From Alistipes sp. (GTDB taxonomy: Bacteria; Bacteroidota; Bacteroidia; Bacteroidales; Rikenellaceae): DNA of 16,939 nt. The stretch lies in contig JAHZDG010000044.1 in NCBI GenBank assembly GCA_019422485.1, positions 1-16,939 of the forward strand, written 5' to 3'. The notes under the pieces are model-generated. The model saw only the letters and a list, made by a program, of their open reading frames with translations. It was not told the DNA's origin and did not search any database. Both the position numbers and the translations under genes were made by a program. The stretch's first letter is position 1. Each line of letters begins with the position of its first letter. Shown here in pieces: positions 8,153 through 16,224 of this stretch.

Positions 8153-10018
8153 ATGAAAAGCATAATAAAATACACATCCGTCTTTCTGGGCGTATTCCTG
8201 GTGAGTTGCGTGGATTTTCTCGAAGAGAAAATAACGACTTCGTACGACGGTTCCGTGATGGTTTCTTCGCCGGAGGCGCTTGAAGCCAATGTTCTCGGCA
8301 TCCACCGACAGCTCGCCTCCAGCGGGTTCAAATCGGGTACTTTCTGCGAGTGGCTGGCCCCGGCCTCGGGCCTCGCACATTGGAGCAATACCAGCGCGCT
8401 GACCAATCCGCTCGAAAGATGGGCATGCTGCCTGAAGTTCACCCGATTCTCGCAGCATCCCGAGGCCTACGACTCCTTTACGAGCTTTTACAGGTCGATC
8501 TATCTCTGCAACTCGCTTCTCGCAGCGATGCAGTCAAGCCCGGTGGATGACGCTTACAAGAAAGAGATCGAGGGCGAAATCTATTTCCTGAGGGCGATGG
8601 CATATTTCTATTTGGTGCGCCTTTACGGCGATGTTACGCTTCATACCGAAGCCCCTACGTCGTTAAGCGAGGTTTATGGTCCCAGAGCGGATTTCTGGGT
8701 TGTATATTGCCAGATAATCAAGGATCTCAATCTTGCCGTGGCTCAAATGCGCGATTGGAACAGAATGGTCGAAATCGCGGGAGGCAATGCTTCCGGCAGA
8801 GTTTGCAACTATGCGGCCGTAGCCTGCCGTTCCCTTGTTTATCTCACGATCGGAACCCTCCTCGCCCATCCGGATGACAATTTTTGGGTCAATCGCACCC
8901 CTGATTTTTCGGAGATCGAAATTGCCGATGCCGGAGACGCTTTCCGGAAGGCTCTTTCCGATGCCGAAGATGTGATCGATCATGGTCCGTTCGAACTTTG
9001 TCCCGACTATCGGCAGTTGTTCCGATGGACCGAGGCCGGGGATTGGCAGCTCAAAGAGCGCATTTGGGTCATGCCTCGCTCTCCGGAAGCGGGTGACGCG
9101 AATAGCGGACTGACTATGTGGGCTTTGCCCAATCGTTATATGGGAACCTCCAATGTGGATAATTTCGGACGTTGTCGCCCCGATCGCTGGTTCTTCCAGA
9201 AGTGGTGCGAAGATTACGGCGGGCAGAAAGGCACCGGCTCCTATAATAAAAACGTCTATGTCGGCTGTCCCGATCCCCGGTTGAGTGTCAATCTGATCTA
9301 TAATTCCTATCCCGGACAAAACAAGACTCTCTACAACTGTTATCCCGCGGACAATCGGATTTTTCCCGGCAATGAGACCATGATGAAACACTACGGACTT
9401 CCGTATTACAAGAAATATTACGATCCGACCTACGACAACAGCGTTGGCAATGCGGATCTCTACGTGATGCGTCTGGCGGAGGTTTATCTGATTGCCGCTG
9501 AAGCTTGTGCGAATTTATGCGAGTCCGCTTCGGATGCCTACGGAACGAAGGCCGTCGACTATGTGAACGTAATTCTCGAACGCGCCCGCAATTCCGTCGA
9601 CGGAGAACCTGCCGCAGAGCCCCAGGCCTGGACAGCTTCGAAGTTCAACAACTCTAAAGAAGCGTTGGTCAACGCCATCTTTTGGGAGAGATGTTACGAG
9701 ATGCCTTTCGAACACCATGAATATTTCGATACCCATCGTATGGGAGCGCGATGGCTTGCCGAGAACATTGCCAAACCTAAAAACGCCTTCCTTTATCTCA
9801 ACGAACAGGAGGACTACACCCGGGATGGAACCGATTATAGCGGCTATCGTACGATCTATTATGGCCGGGATTTCAGGTACGACGAGGACCCGGCCCTCGT
9901 GCGCAAAGGATTGATCAGCTCCTATCCCTACGATGAACTCATATATAACACCTGTTTGGATGTGAACAAATCCGATCCGAATCTCGGACAGAATCCTGCG
10001 GAAGTATACTGGAGATAA
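8153..10018 (+). CDS. SusD/RagB-family surface glycan-binding lipoprotein
   Basis: A 621-residue SusD-type protein that lids the SusC barrel and binds glycan at the cell surface. The N-terminus MKSIIKYTSVFLGVFLVSC ends in a lipobox with Cys19 as the lipidated residue, followed by VDFLEEK, the usual start of mature SusD proteins with acidic residues close to the cysteine. The middle has the helical repeat pattern of the family (IYFLRAMAYFYLVRLYGDV, about 142-160), and the C-terminal region carries ADLYVMRLAEVYLIAAEAC and the NAIFWERCYEMPFEHHEYFD segment typical of SusD/RagB. It begins two bases after the SusC stop, suggesting coupled translation. It is the only SusD in the window although two SusC-like receptors precede it. 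Confidence 0.95.
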   Translation: MKSIIKYTSVFLGVFLVSCVDFLEEKITTSYDGSVMVSSPEALEANVLGIHRQLASSGFKSGTFCEWLAPASGLAHWSNTSALTNPLERWACCLKFTRFSQHPEAYDSFTSFYRSIYLCNSLLAAMQSSPVDDAYKKEIEGEIYFLRAMAYFYLVRLYGDVTLHTEAPTSLSEVYGPRADFWVVYCQIIKDLNLAVAQMRDWNRMVEIAGGNASGRVCNYAAVACRSLVYLTIGTLLAHPDDNFWVNRTPDFSEIEIADAGDAFRKALSDAEDVIDHGPFELCPDYRQLFRWTEAGDWQLKERIWVMPRSPEAGDANSGLTMWALPNRYMGTSNVDNFGRCRPDRWFFQKWCEDYGGQKGTGSYNKNVYVGCPDPRLSVNLIYNSYPGQNKTLYNCYPADNRIFPGNETMMKHYGLPYYKKYYDPTYDNSVGNADLYVMRLAEVYLIAAEACANLCESASDAYGTKAVDYVNVILERARNSVDGEPAAEPQAWTASKFNNSKEALVNAIFWERCYEMPFEHHEYFDTHRMGARWLAENIAKPKNAFLYLNEQEDYTRDGTDYSGYRTIYYGRDFRYDEDPALVRKGLISSYPYDELIYNTCLDVNKSDPNLGQNPAEVYWR

Positions 10019-10028
10019 CGTTTATGAT

Positions 10029-11099
10029 ATGAAAAAATTATTTTTTGCCTTTTATTTTCTGGTAGCTTCGCAGCTGCTGATTGCCGCGAACATCGAGGGG
10101 CCTTTCCTCATCCTTTCGACTCCATACCATGCCGACGGGACGGTCGATTATCCGAGTTTGATCAAGGAGGCGCGCTTCGCCGCCCAATGGGATACGGCCG
10201 GAGTGATATGGCCTCAATCGAACGACTCGGTGGACCTTTTGACAAAGGAGGAACGTTTCGCCGGCATGGCGGCTTTAGTCGGGGAGTGGCGGAAAAATCC
10301 GACGAAGACCGTTCTCGCCCTCGGGGTCAACGGAGACGACACCGAGGAGATGCTCGTCTTCGCCCGTGAAGCCGAGAGACTTGCTGCCGAATCGGGCGTC
10401 GATATCGTCCTTGCGGCGCGTCCTCCCTATTATGGCGCCACCGAAGCCGAACAGCAGGCCTATTTCGATGCACTCGCCAAGGTGGCCAGGAGACCTGTCA
10501 TTATCCAGACATACGTGAACGACGCCTGTCCGACGCCGAGTGTCGACTTTCTTGTGGGACTTGCCCGAAAGTATCCCGACATCTATGGCTGGATCAAGGA
10601 GGAGTCCGACAAATTGGAGGCCAACGCCCGGCAGCAGAGCGAGCTCGAAGCCCGCGATGCGATTAAAACCGTATTCTCGGCATGGGGCGGGTGGCAATGG
10701 CTTTACCAGCGGCGTCAGATCGGTACGGCCGGTCTCATCTCGGAGAGAGTAGCTTATGCTCCGATCGTCTCAATGATCTGGAAGTCGATGAAGGAGGGGG
10801 ATAAAAAGGGGCGTCTCACCGAAGCATATGCGCTTTACCGTCTTTTGATAGACCAAAGGTTCCTGCCCTACGACAGTCTTCGCGGCTATTCGCTCTATTA
10901 CCTCATGCGCCTCGGGCTGTTCGGCAATATGCTATCCAGAACCTATGCGGCGGAACCCGACGGTGCGCATGGGACATACACGAAAGAAAATAAATCGAAG
11001 TGGGTACTCCGCGACATCGAGCTTACCGGGATTCAGAAGGCTGAACTCGACAAATGCTATGACGATATGATGAAATTCGTAAAGAAATACTACCGATAA
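10029..11099 (+). CDS. Exported DapA/NanA-superfamily (class I aldolase/lyase) protein
   Basis: A 356-residue member of the dihydrodipicolinate synthase / N-acetylneuraminate lyase superfamily, whose members make a Schiff base between a lysine and a 2-oxo acid to cleave, condense or dehydrate it. The family fold starts at IEGPFLILSTPYHADGTVDY (22-41). Lys190 in YGWIKEES matches the Schiff-base lysine. Tyr162 or Gln160 lies near the position of the catalytic tyrosine, but eye alignment cannot decide between them. The GTTGE motif that positions the substrate is replaced by QSNDS (63-67). Residues 1-20 are an added signal peptide (MKKLFFAFYFLVASQLLIAA), so the enzyme should work outside the cytoplasm, unlike the typical cytosolic members. 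Its stop overlaps the next start by one base (TAATG). Substrate unknown; lyase, dehydratase or non-catalytic binding are all possible. Confidence 0.82.
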   Translation: MKKLFFAFYFLVASQLLIAANIEGPFLILSTPYHADGTVDYPSLIKEARFAAQWDTAGVIWPQSNDSVDLLTKEERFAGMAALVGEWRKNPTKTVLALGVNGDDTEEMLVFAREAERLAAESGVDIVLAARPPYYGATEAEQQAYFDALAKVARRPVIIQTYVNDACPTPSVDFLVGLARKYPDIYGWIKEESDKLEANARQQSELEARDAIKTVFSAWGGWQWLYQRRQIGTAGLISERVAYAPIVSMIWKSMKEGDKKGRLTEAYALYRLLIDQRFLPYDSLRGYSLYYLMRLGLFGNMLSRTYAAEPDGAHGTYTKENKSKWVLRDIELTGIQKAELDKCYDDMMKFVKKYYR

Positions 11100-11845
11100 T
11101 GAAAGAGATTGAATTTGGCGGCAAGCTTGTCGTAGTGACAGGCGCCGCAAGCGGAATGGGGCTTTATGCGTCGAAAGAATTTGTACGGCTCGGCGCGAAG
11201 GTCATCATGTGTGACATCAACGAAGCGATGTTGAAAGCGGAGGCCGAAGCCATCGGCGGGGCCGCTGTCCCCATGAAGGGGGATGTCCGCGATTTCGGCT
11301 ATGCAATGGAGGTTGCCGCCGAGGCTGAAAAGCTGGGAGGCGCCGATTGTCTTGTGGCGTGTGCCGGAGGATACGAGGCTCGCTGCCTGAACAGCATGGT
11401 TCCCTTTTACGAACAGCCGATAGAGGTGATCGACTGGGGACTGGACGTGAACCTCAAAGGCCCCGTCTATTTTTCGAGGGCGCTGATGCCTCAAATGGTT
11501 GCGAAGAAGTCCGGCGTCATCGTCATTCTCGGTTCCGTGACCGGGTTTGAGGGCGACGGCACGGGTGCGATGTACGGCACCGCCAAATCGGGCCTTTTCA
11601 ACTTCGTCAAGGGGCTTGCCATCGCAGGGGCCCCTCATGGGGTGAGGGCGCTCTGCGTCACTCCCGGTCCCGTACTCTCGCGTGCGGCCATGTCCGGAAT
11701 GCCCACGCTTCTGGGCCGTGCCGCCGAACTCGATGAACTTGTGGATGTAATCCTCTTCATGTGCAGCGAAAACGCTTCGTTCATCACAGGCTCCAATCAT
11801 GTGGTCGATGGCGGACGTCTATGTATGTATCAAAAAACCTACTAA
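11099..11845 (+). CDS. Classical short-chain dehydrogenase/reductase (SDR)
   Basis: A 248-residue NAD(P)-dependent oxidoreductase of the FabG-like classical SDR type, the normal length for the family. It shows the cofactor motif TGAASGMG (14-21), an acidic Asp39 at the end of the second strand (CDIN) that favours NAD(H) over NADP(H), CAGG in place of NNAG (88-91), Asn118, Ser146 (LGSVTG), and Tyr159-Lys163 (YGTAK), so the catalytic tetrad is complete. TPG (188-190) and ITGSNHVVDGG (229-239) are also family features. No signal peptide is present, so it acts in the cytoplasm. It overlaps the preceding lyase gene by one base and probably interconverts a hydroxyl and a keto group on the sugar or sugar acid brought in by the locus. 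The exact substrate cannot be told. Confidence 0.92.
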   Translation: MKEIEFGGKLVVVTGAASGMGLYASKEFVRLGAKVIMCDINEAMLKAEAEAIGGAAVPMKGDVRDFGYAMEVAAEAEKLGGADCLVACAGGYEARCLNSMVPFYEQPIEVIDWGLDVNLKGPVYFSRALMPQMVAKKSGVIVILGSVTGFEGDGTGAMYGTAKSGLFNFVKGLAIAGAPHGVRALCVTPGPVLSRAAMSGMPTLLGRAAELDELVDVILFMCSENASFITGSNHVVDGGRLCMYQKTY

Positions 11846-11857
11846 TACTCCTTGAAA

Positions 11858-13354
11858 ATGAATATTCTGTTAGCAACTATGTTGGCTGCGACGATGCATA
11901 CTCCGGGCGTTGTGATTGACGACAGCCCTACCAGAGTACAGACCGACATCAAGATCGATATGGAGATCATGGGTACTCTGCGACCGAAATCCGTATCGGA
12001 AATCTCCTCGTCGCGCTGGACGCTCGACTGCGGCGGCATGGACCGAGAACATGCCGATTGGCGGGCTGTTCGCGGTTATGTCGCCCCTCTGGGCATCGCG
12101 CGCATCCGTCAGCAGGCGGGATGGGCACGCTGCGAAAAAGACCCCGGAATGTATGATTTCGCATGGCTCGATCAGTGTGTGCTGGATGCCAAAAGAATGG
12201 GCGTGGACGTGTGGATGGAACTCAGCTACGGCAATCCCGCCTATGAGGGTGGCGGAGGACGCCATCTTAACGCCGGGTTCCCCTCTTCCGAAGAGGGCCT
12301 TGCCGCCTGGGACAGATGGGTTCAGGCAATAGCAGAACATTACAAAGGCGTGGTGATCGACTGGTGCATTTGGAACGAGCCTAACGGTAAGACTTCGGGC
12401 AACACCATAGAGCAGGCGACGGACTTTGCCGTCCGCACAGCCGAAATTCTGCGCAGTATCATCCCCAATGCCAGGATTGCGGCATTCGCCTTGACAAAGG
12501 CTGATCCGAAGTGGATCGAACCCTTTGTCAAAGAGCTTGAAAAACGGGGTAAAGCCTATCTTTTTAACACCATAGCCTACCATCACTATAAACACAATCC
12601 CGATGCGGGATATGAGGAAGTCGAGGAAAGCCGCAGGATTGTGGCCCGACACACCCCGAATATAAGGCTCATGCAGGGAGAGGGCGGCACTCAAAGCGAA
12701 TGGTGTCGGAACGGTGCTCTTTCGAATGTGTTTTGGACCGAGCTGACTCAAGCCAAGTATGATTTGCGCCGATCGCTCGGCGATCTGGGGCACGGTGACG
12801 ATACCGAGGTGTTCCATCTTTGCGATCTCGAATACAGAGCCGTGAAGCAGCACTACGGATTGCTTCGATATGGCCTTTTGAAGACTGCGGGGCAAGCCGA
12901 CGGCTTCCGTGTGCTCAAAGTGAAGACAGCATACTATGCAATTCAAAATGCAGTGTCGGTCTTTAACGATGCTTTGGAATGCCTCTCTCCCGAGCGGGTC
13001 GGCTCTACGCTCCAAGGGGTGGAAAATTGTGTCGTTTATGACTGGAAGGATCGTGAGACTGACACACCGGTCGTCGTTTTCTGGGATGCTTCCGCCATGC
13101 CCTCCAATGACAACATTACCAGGCAGACAACCGTGTCGGTGGCAGGGAATCCGATTCAAAATCCCGTTTGGGTCGATTTGCTTACGGGTAATGTATACAA
13201 GATCGAGGAATCGCATATTGAGCGTTCCGAAGGAAGAACCGTCTACACCGTTCCCGTATATGATTCGCCGGCATTCATTACCTCGCAGGATATTCTGACT
13301 CTTGATCAGTCGTGGTTTGTCCGCGAGGGTAAAAACATGAAGAGATACCATTGA
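11858..13354 (+). CDS. Clan GH-A glycoside hydrolase, GH39-like
   Basis: A 498-residue TIM-barrel hydrolase. The motifs in order are GIARIRQQAGWARCEKDPG (79-97) and YDFAWLDQCVLDAKRMGVDVWMEL (99-122), which match the first two barrel strands of GH39-type enzymes; IWNEPNG (171-177), with Glu174 as acid/base; YHHY (241-244) on a later strand; and LMQGEGG (271-277), with Glu275 as the likely nucleophile. A small beta region follows the barrel from about residue 380. The family includes beta-xylosidases, iduronidases and related enzymes, but the substrate here is open. The N-terminus MNILLATMLAATMHTPG is hydrophobic but lacks a positive charge. An in-frame TTG at 11852 would add MK and make a better signal peptide, so both the start and the compartment are uncertain. 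It lies 12 bases after the dehydrogenase gene. Confidence 0.8.
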   Translation: MNILLATMLAATMHTPGVVIDDSPTRVQTDIKIDMEIMGTLRPKSVSEISSSRWTLDCGGMDREHADWRAVRGYVAPLGIARIRQQAGWARCEKDPGMYDFAWLDQCVLDAKRMGVDVWMELSYGNPAYEGGGGRHLNAGFPSSEEGLAAWDRWVQAIAEHYKGVVIDWCIWNEPNGKTSGNTIEQATDFAVRTAEILRSIIPNARIAAFALTKADPKWIEPFVKELEKRGKAYLFNTIAYHHYKHNPDAGYEEVEESRRIVARHTPNIRLMQGEGGTQSEWCRNGALSNVFWTELTQAKYDLRRSLGDLGHGDDTEVFHLCDLEYRAVKQHYGLLRYGLLKTAGQADGFRVLKVKTAYYAIQNAVSVFNDALECLSPERVGSTLQGVENCVVYDWKDRETDTPVVVFWDASAMPSNDNITRQTTVSVAGNPIQNPVWVDLLTGNVYKIEESHIERSEGRTVYTVPVYDSPAFITSQDILTLDQSWFVREGKNMKRYH

Positions 13355-13359
13355 GCGCC

Positions 13360-14604
13360 ATGAAAAAGTTCCATGAAGGCAAAATGTATAAGTGGGAGGT
13401 ATTGTTCCTGCTGTGGATGGCTTACCTGCTGAATCAGGGAGACCGTCAGGTGTTCAATACCGTTTTACCCGCCATACGGGATGCTCTGAACCTGACGGAT
13501 ACATCCGTTGGCCTCATCGCCACGATATTCAATCTTGCCTTTGCGGTTGTGGTGCCGATCGGAGGATGGATGGGCGACCGCTTCTCGCGCAAATTCGTCG
13601 TTACGTTCAGCGTTCTGTTTTTCAGCGTTGCAACCATGTTTACGGGCTATGCCAACAGTTTCGTGATGCTGATACTGCTGCGTTCCATCGCCACGGGCGG
13701 AGGCGAAGCCCTTTTCGGTCCTTCCAACTATTCGATACTCGCCCAGTATCACACCGATACCCGGGCCCGTGCGATGTCGATTCATCAGACCGCCTATTAT
13801 GTCGGCGTCATTCTGGCAGGCTGGCTGGCCGGTCTGATCGCCGATAAATTGGGATGGCAGTACTCTTTCCTCATTTTCGGCGGAGTGGGTGTGCTGTGGG
13901 GCATTCTGATGATCATCCGGCTTGACAACAAACCGGCCGAAACTTCCGCCTCTGCCGCGGAATCGAAACCCGGCTTTCTGGATGGTTTCAAGACGGTGTT
14001 CACCACTCCCACCGCTTTGGTGCTGACAATCGGCTTCAGCGGGCTGATCTTCGTGATCTCGGGATTTATGACATGGGTTCCGGCCTACCTTCAGGAGGAG
14101 TTCGGGCAGACCCAGGCCGAGGCGGGTTTCAATTCGATGTTTTGGACCTATGTGGCTGCTTTTATCGGTGTGCTGCTTGCAGGTTCGCTGTCCGACAGGC
14201 TGGCGCTTAAAGAGAGTAAATACCGCATGTACCTTCAGGCTTTCGGCCTGCTGTGCGGCGCGGTATTTTTGAGTTTCATGGGCGGGGATTCGTCCCTTGC
14301 GATAGTCTATTGCTGCTTCGCAGGGTGGGGGCTTTTCCGAGCTTTCTTCGATGCAAACACCTATTCTGTGCTGTATGACGTTACGCCTGAAAGGCTTCAT
14401 GCCTCCTGCGCGAGCGTAATGGGCATGACCGGTTTTGCAGTCGGGGCCTTTGCCCCTCTGATTCTTGGCTGCATCAAACAGAGCATGGGCTCTCTCAATT
14501 CGACATTCCCTATACTTGCGATTATCTGGGTAGGCTGCGGCATACTGATGTTCGTGGTGGCGAAGATTAGCTACAAGAGAGACCGTGAACATGTACGTAA
14601 TTGA
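13360..14604 (+). CDS. Major facilitator superfamily transporter, sugar-acid (ACS-like) type
   Basis: A 414-residue inner membrane carrier with about twelve hydrophobic segments in two halves, split by a polar loop near residues 188-213. Motif A is clear between segments 2 and 3 (GGWMGDRFSRK, 68-78), and the first segment carries NQGDRQVFNTVLPAIRDAL, the Asp-Arg pattern seen in the anion:cation symporter group that carries hexuronates, sialic acid and other sugar acids. A specific substrate cannot be read from this. The start chosen is the ATG five bases after the hydrolase stop; an upstream in-frame TTG at 13351 overlaps that stop and is less likely. In this operon the carrier is the natural route for products released outside the cytoplasm to reach the dehydrogenase. 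Confidence 0.9.
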   Translation: MKKFHEGKMYKWEVLFLLWMAYLLNQGDRQVFNTVLPAIRDALNLTDTSVGLIATIFNLAFAVVVPIGGWMGDRFSRKFVVTFSVLFFSVATMFTGYANSFVMLILLRSIATGGGEALFGPSNYSILAQYHTDTRARAMSIHQTAYYVGVILAGWLAGLIADKLGWQYSFLIFGGVGVLWGILMIIRLDNKPAETSASAAESKPGFLDGFKTVFTTPTALVLTIGFSGLIFVISGFMTWVPAYLQEEFGQTQAEAGFNSMFWTYVAAFIGVLLAGSLSDRLALKESKYRMYLQAFGLLCGAVFLSFMGGDSSLAIVYCCFAGWGLFRAFFDANTYSVLYDVTPERLHASCASVMGMTGFAVGAFAPLILGCIKQSMGSLNSTFPILAIIWVGCGILMFVVAKISYKRDREHVRN

Positions 14605-14638
14605 TTTTTGATATATGAATTCCCCAAAAACTGATATT

Positions 14639-16078
14639 ATGAAAACTGGATTTTCAATGATTCTTCCACTCATTGCATGGTTTGCATCCGCTTGCAACGA
14701 GAATGTCGATGAGGGTACAGTATGGAACAATCCGAACTTTGTTCGTATCACCGTTACTTCAGAACCGATGAAGACCACGGACGGCAACAGTTCAATAAGT
14801 TGGTCCAGAAGGGATTCGCTTCTTGTCTTCGACGAGAATAACGCAGGGTTCAAACTCGGTACGACCGATAATGGGACCAAAGCCATATTCTATTCGCACA
14901 AATGGGGCGGCAACAGGCCGAAGTATGCCGTTTTTTCCACCGGCTCCGACGGTATCACGTGCACTTCGGATGGTATCCTGCGTGTAGCGCTGGATAATGT
15001 TCAACGGGTTGGAACCGTAAATTCCTACGCAGAGAATGCGATAATCTCTGCGGGTAAGATAAACGGCAACAAGACAGCTTACAAGATTAATCCGATGAAA
15101 AATCTCTCGGGACTTATCAAGGTCGCCATGAGCGATTCGACGGCAAAATCAATAACTGTCGAGTCGATAGGCGGCGAGTTCATGTCCGGCCATGTCGATG
15201 TGGATTACGCCCGGCTCGAGAGTGCCGGCGAAGCGTTCTGGACTGCGACGCCCGGTAAACAACAGTCGTCTTCCGTTACGATTGCCCCTGTGAGCGGATC
15301 GGATGCAGAGACCCTCGACGGATGTCTGAAAACGGGTTCCTATTATATTTCCGTCTTGCCTCAATTCTACGCCGAGGGCCTGCGCATCACGGTCGATTAT
15401 GGCGACGGAAATACCCTTGTCCGCACCCTTGGAGAGACGGATGGCATTACCGTCCCCCGCAGCGATTTCAACGCATTCGACGGAACATTGGATGATACGC
15501 TGCCCGATGTTATAACGATCGAGCTTTCGTTCTACAACGAGAATGACGAGAATCCTTTGGGCGCCTTCGTACCCGTTGCCGATCAGAATGCCGACGGTGA
15601 GGAGTACTCCTATACCTACAATTATATGCTCGACGGCGCTCCCGCCGACAAGGATTTCATTTTCACGATAAGCAAGGGCAAGAACAGCGCGACCTATCAG
15701 CACTACAAGGCTTCCGGATTGGATCATAACGTATTGCTTTTCGGCGCCAAGAGTAACGCTTGGATCAAACTTCCCGGAATCCCCGGAAGATACTTGAAAT
15801 CCGTATCCATGAGCCACGGCAATACGACGGCCAAGAGATTCAGGGTGCAGGAAAATCCCCAGAGTCCGGTCGGAAAATATTTTTCATCGCCTTCGCTTAA
15901 AGCGCCCAGTCTGACTGCGCCAGTTACGGAGACTGTAACTTTCCCTACGACGGCGACGCAAGGGACCCAAATTATCAATACCATTGAAGGAAAGTCCTAT
16001 ACGATGGAGTTTATCGACGGAGCTTCGTTGAGGGTGTTCGACATAACGGTTGTCTACTCCAAGACACTCGGAGATTAA
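14639..16078 (+). CDS. Lipoprotein with fimbrillin-like N-terminal half, possible surface glycan-binding protein
   Basis: A 479-residue predicted lipoprotein: MKTGFSMILPLIAWFASAC places Cys19 after a hydrophobic stretch, and the acidic residues just after it (NENVDEG) fit surface export signals known in Bacteroidota. An in-frame ATG at 14615 would add eight residues and leave only ten bases to the transporter gene. The first half has the ISWSRRDSLLVFDENN pattern (53-68) and beta-rich sequence seen in fimbrillin-like (FimA/Mfa-related) proteins. The second half (from about 280) looks like a separate beta-sandwich, with no catalytic motif recognised. In PULs such proteins often bind the glycan alongside SusD. 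Here it is the last gene of the operon, ahead of a strong terminator. The function is inferred from architecture and position only. Confidence 0.7.
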   Translation: MKTGFSMILPLIAWFASACNENVDEGTVWNNPNFVRITVTSEPMKTTDGNSSISWSRRDSLLVFDENNAGFKLGTTDNGTKAIFYSHKWGGNRPKYAVFSTGSDGITCTSDGILRVALDNVQRVGTVNSYAENAIISAGKINGNKTAYKINPMKNLSGLIKVAMSDSTAKSITVESIGGEFMSGHVDVDYARLESAGEAFWTATPGKQQSSSVTIAPVSGSDAETLDGCLKTGSYYISVLPQFYAEGLRITVDYGDGNTLVRTLGETDGITVPRSDFNAFDGTLDDTLPDVITIELSFYNENDENPLGAFVPVADQNADGEEYSYTYNYMLDGAPADKDFIFTISKGKNSATYQHYKASGLDHNVLLFGAKSNAWIKLPGIPGRYLKSVSMSHGNTTAKRFRVQENPQSPVGKYFSSPSLKAPSLTAPVTETVTFPTTATQGTQIINTIEGKSYTMEFIDGASLRVFDITVVYSKTLGD

Positions 16079-16100
16079 AAACGATTCTTTTAACGAGTAC

Positions 16101-16148
16101 AATTAAAGTGGCTGCAAACCGATTTCGATTGCATCCACTTTAATTTTT
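16101..16148 (+). terminator. Intrinsic terminator of the PUL operon
   Basis: An 11-bp perfect stem pairs AATTAAAGTGG (16101-16111) with CCACTTTAATT (16135-16145). After a single mismatch the hairpin continues with TGCAA (16113-16117) against TTGCA (16129-16133) and an 11-base loop. The descending arm runs into TTTTT (16144-16148), which supplies the U-tract. It lies 22 bases after the stop of the last operon gene and separates it from the regulator downstream. Confidence 0.85.
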
Positions 16149-16224
16149 GAAATGTCTTGACTTGTTTTCAAAAAAGATTGGCAAAATTTCAAACTGAGTC
16201 TTAAAGAGATTAAAAAAATAAAAC

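Noticed and set aside
10024..10032. A two-codon start-stop frame (ATGATATGA) overlapping the start of the lyase gene
   Set aside because: Too short to carry meaning; most likely a chance effect of the AT-rich start region.
10029..11099. Naming the lyase as N-acetylneuraminate lyase (nanA) or dihydrodipicolinate synthase (dapA)
   Set aside because: The motif that sets substrate choice is not conserved and the protein is exported, so neither name is justified; no sialidase or other sialic acid genes are present.
11870..13351. A 493-codon open frame on the minus strand opposite almost all of the GH39-like gene
   Set aside because: The plus-strand gene has intact hydrolase motifs and operon spacing; the antisense protein has no recognisable motif and reads as a codon-bias shadow.
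14600..14640. Possible internal promoter before the last lipoprotein gene (ATTTTTG near 14604-14610)
   Set aside because: The TA of the -7 box is missing and no TTTG is found at the right distance upstream.
13465..14886. A 473-codon minus-strand open frame opposite the transporter gene
   Set aside because: The translation is rich in His, Gln and Arg, with no family features, and it lies opposite a clear MFS protein.
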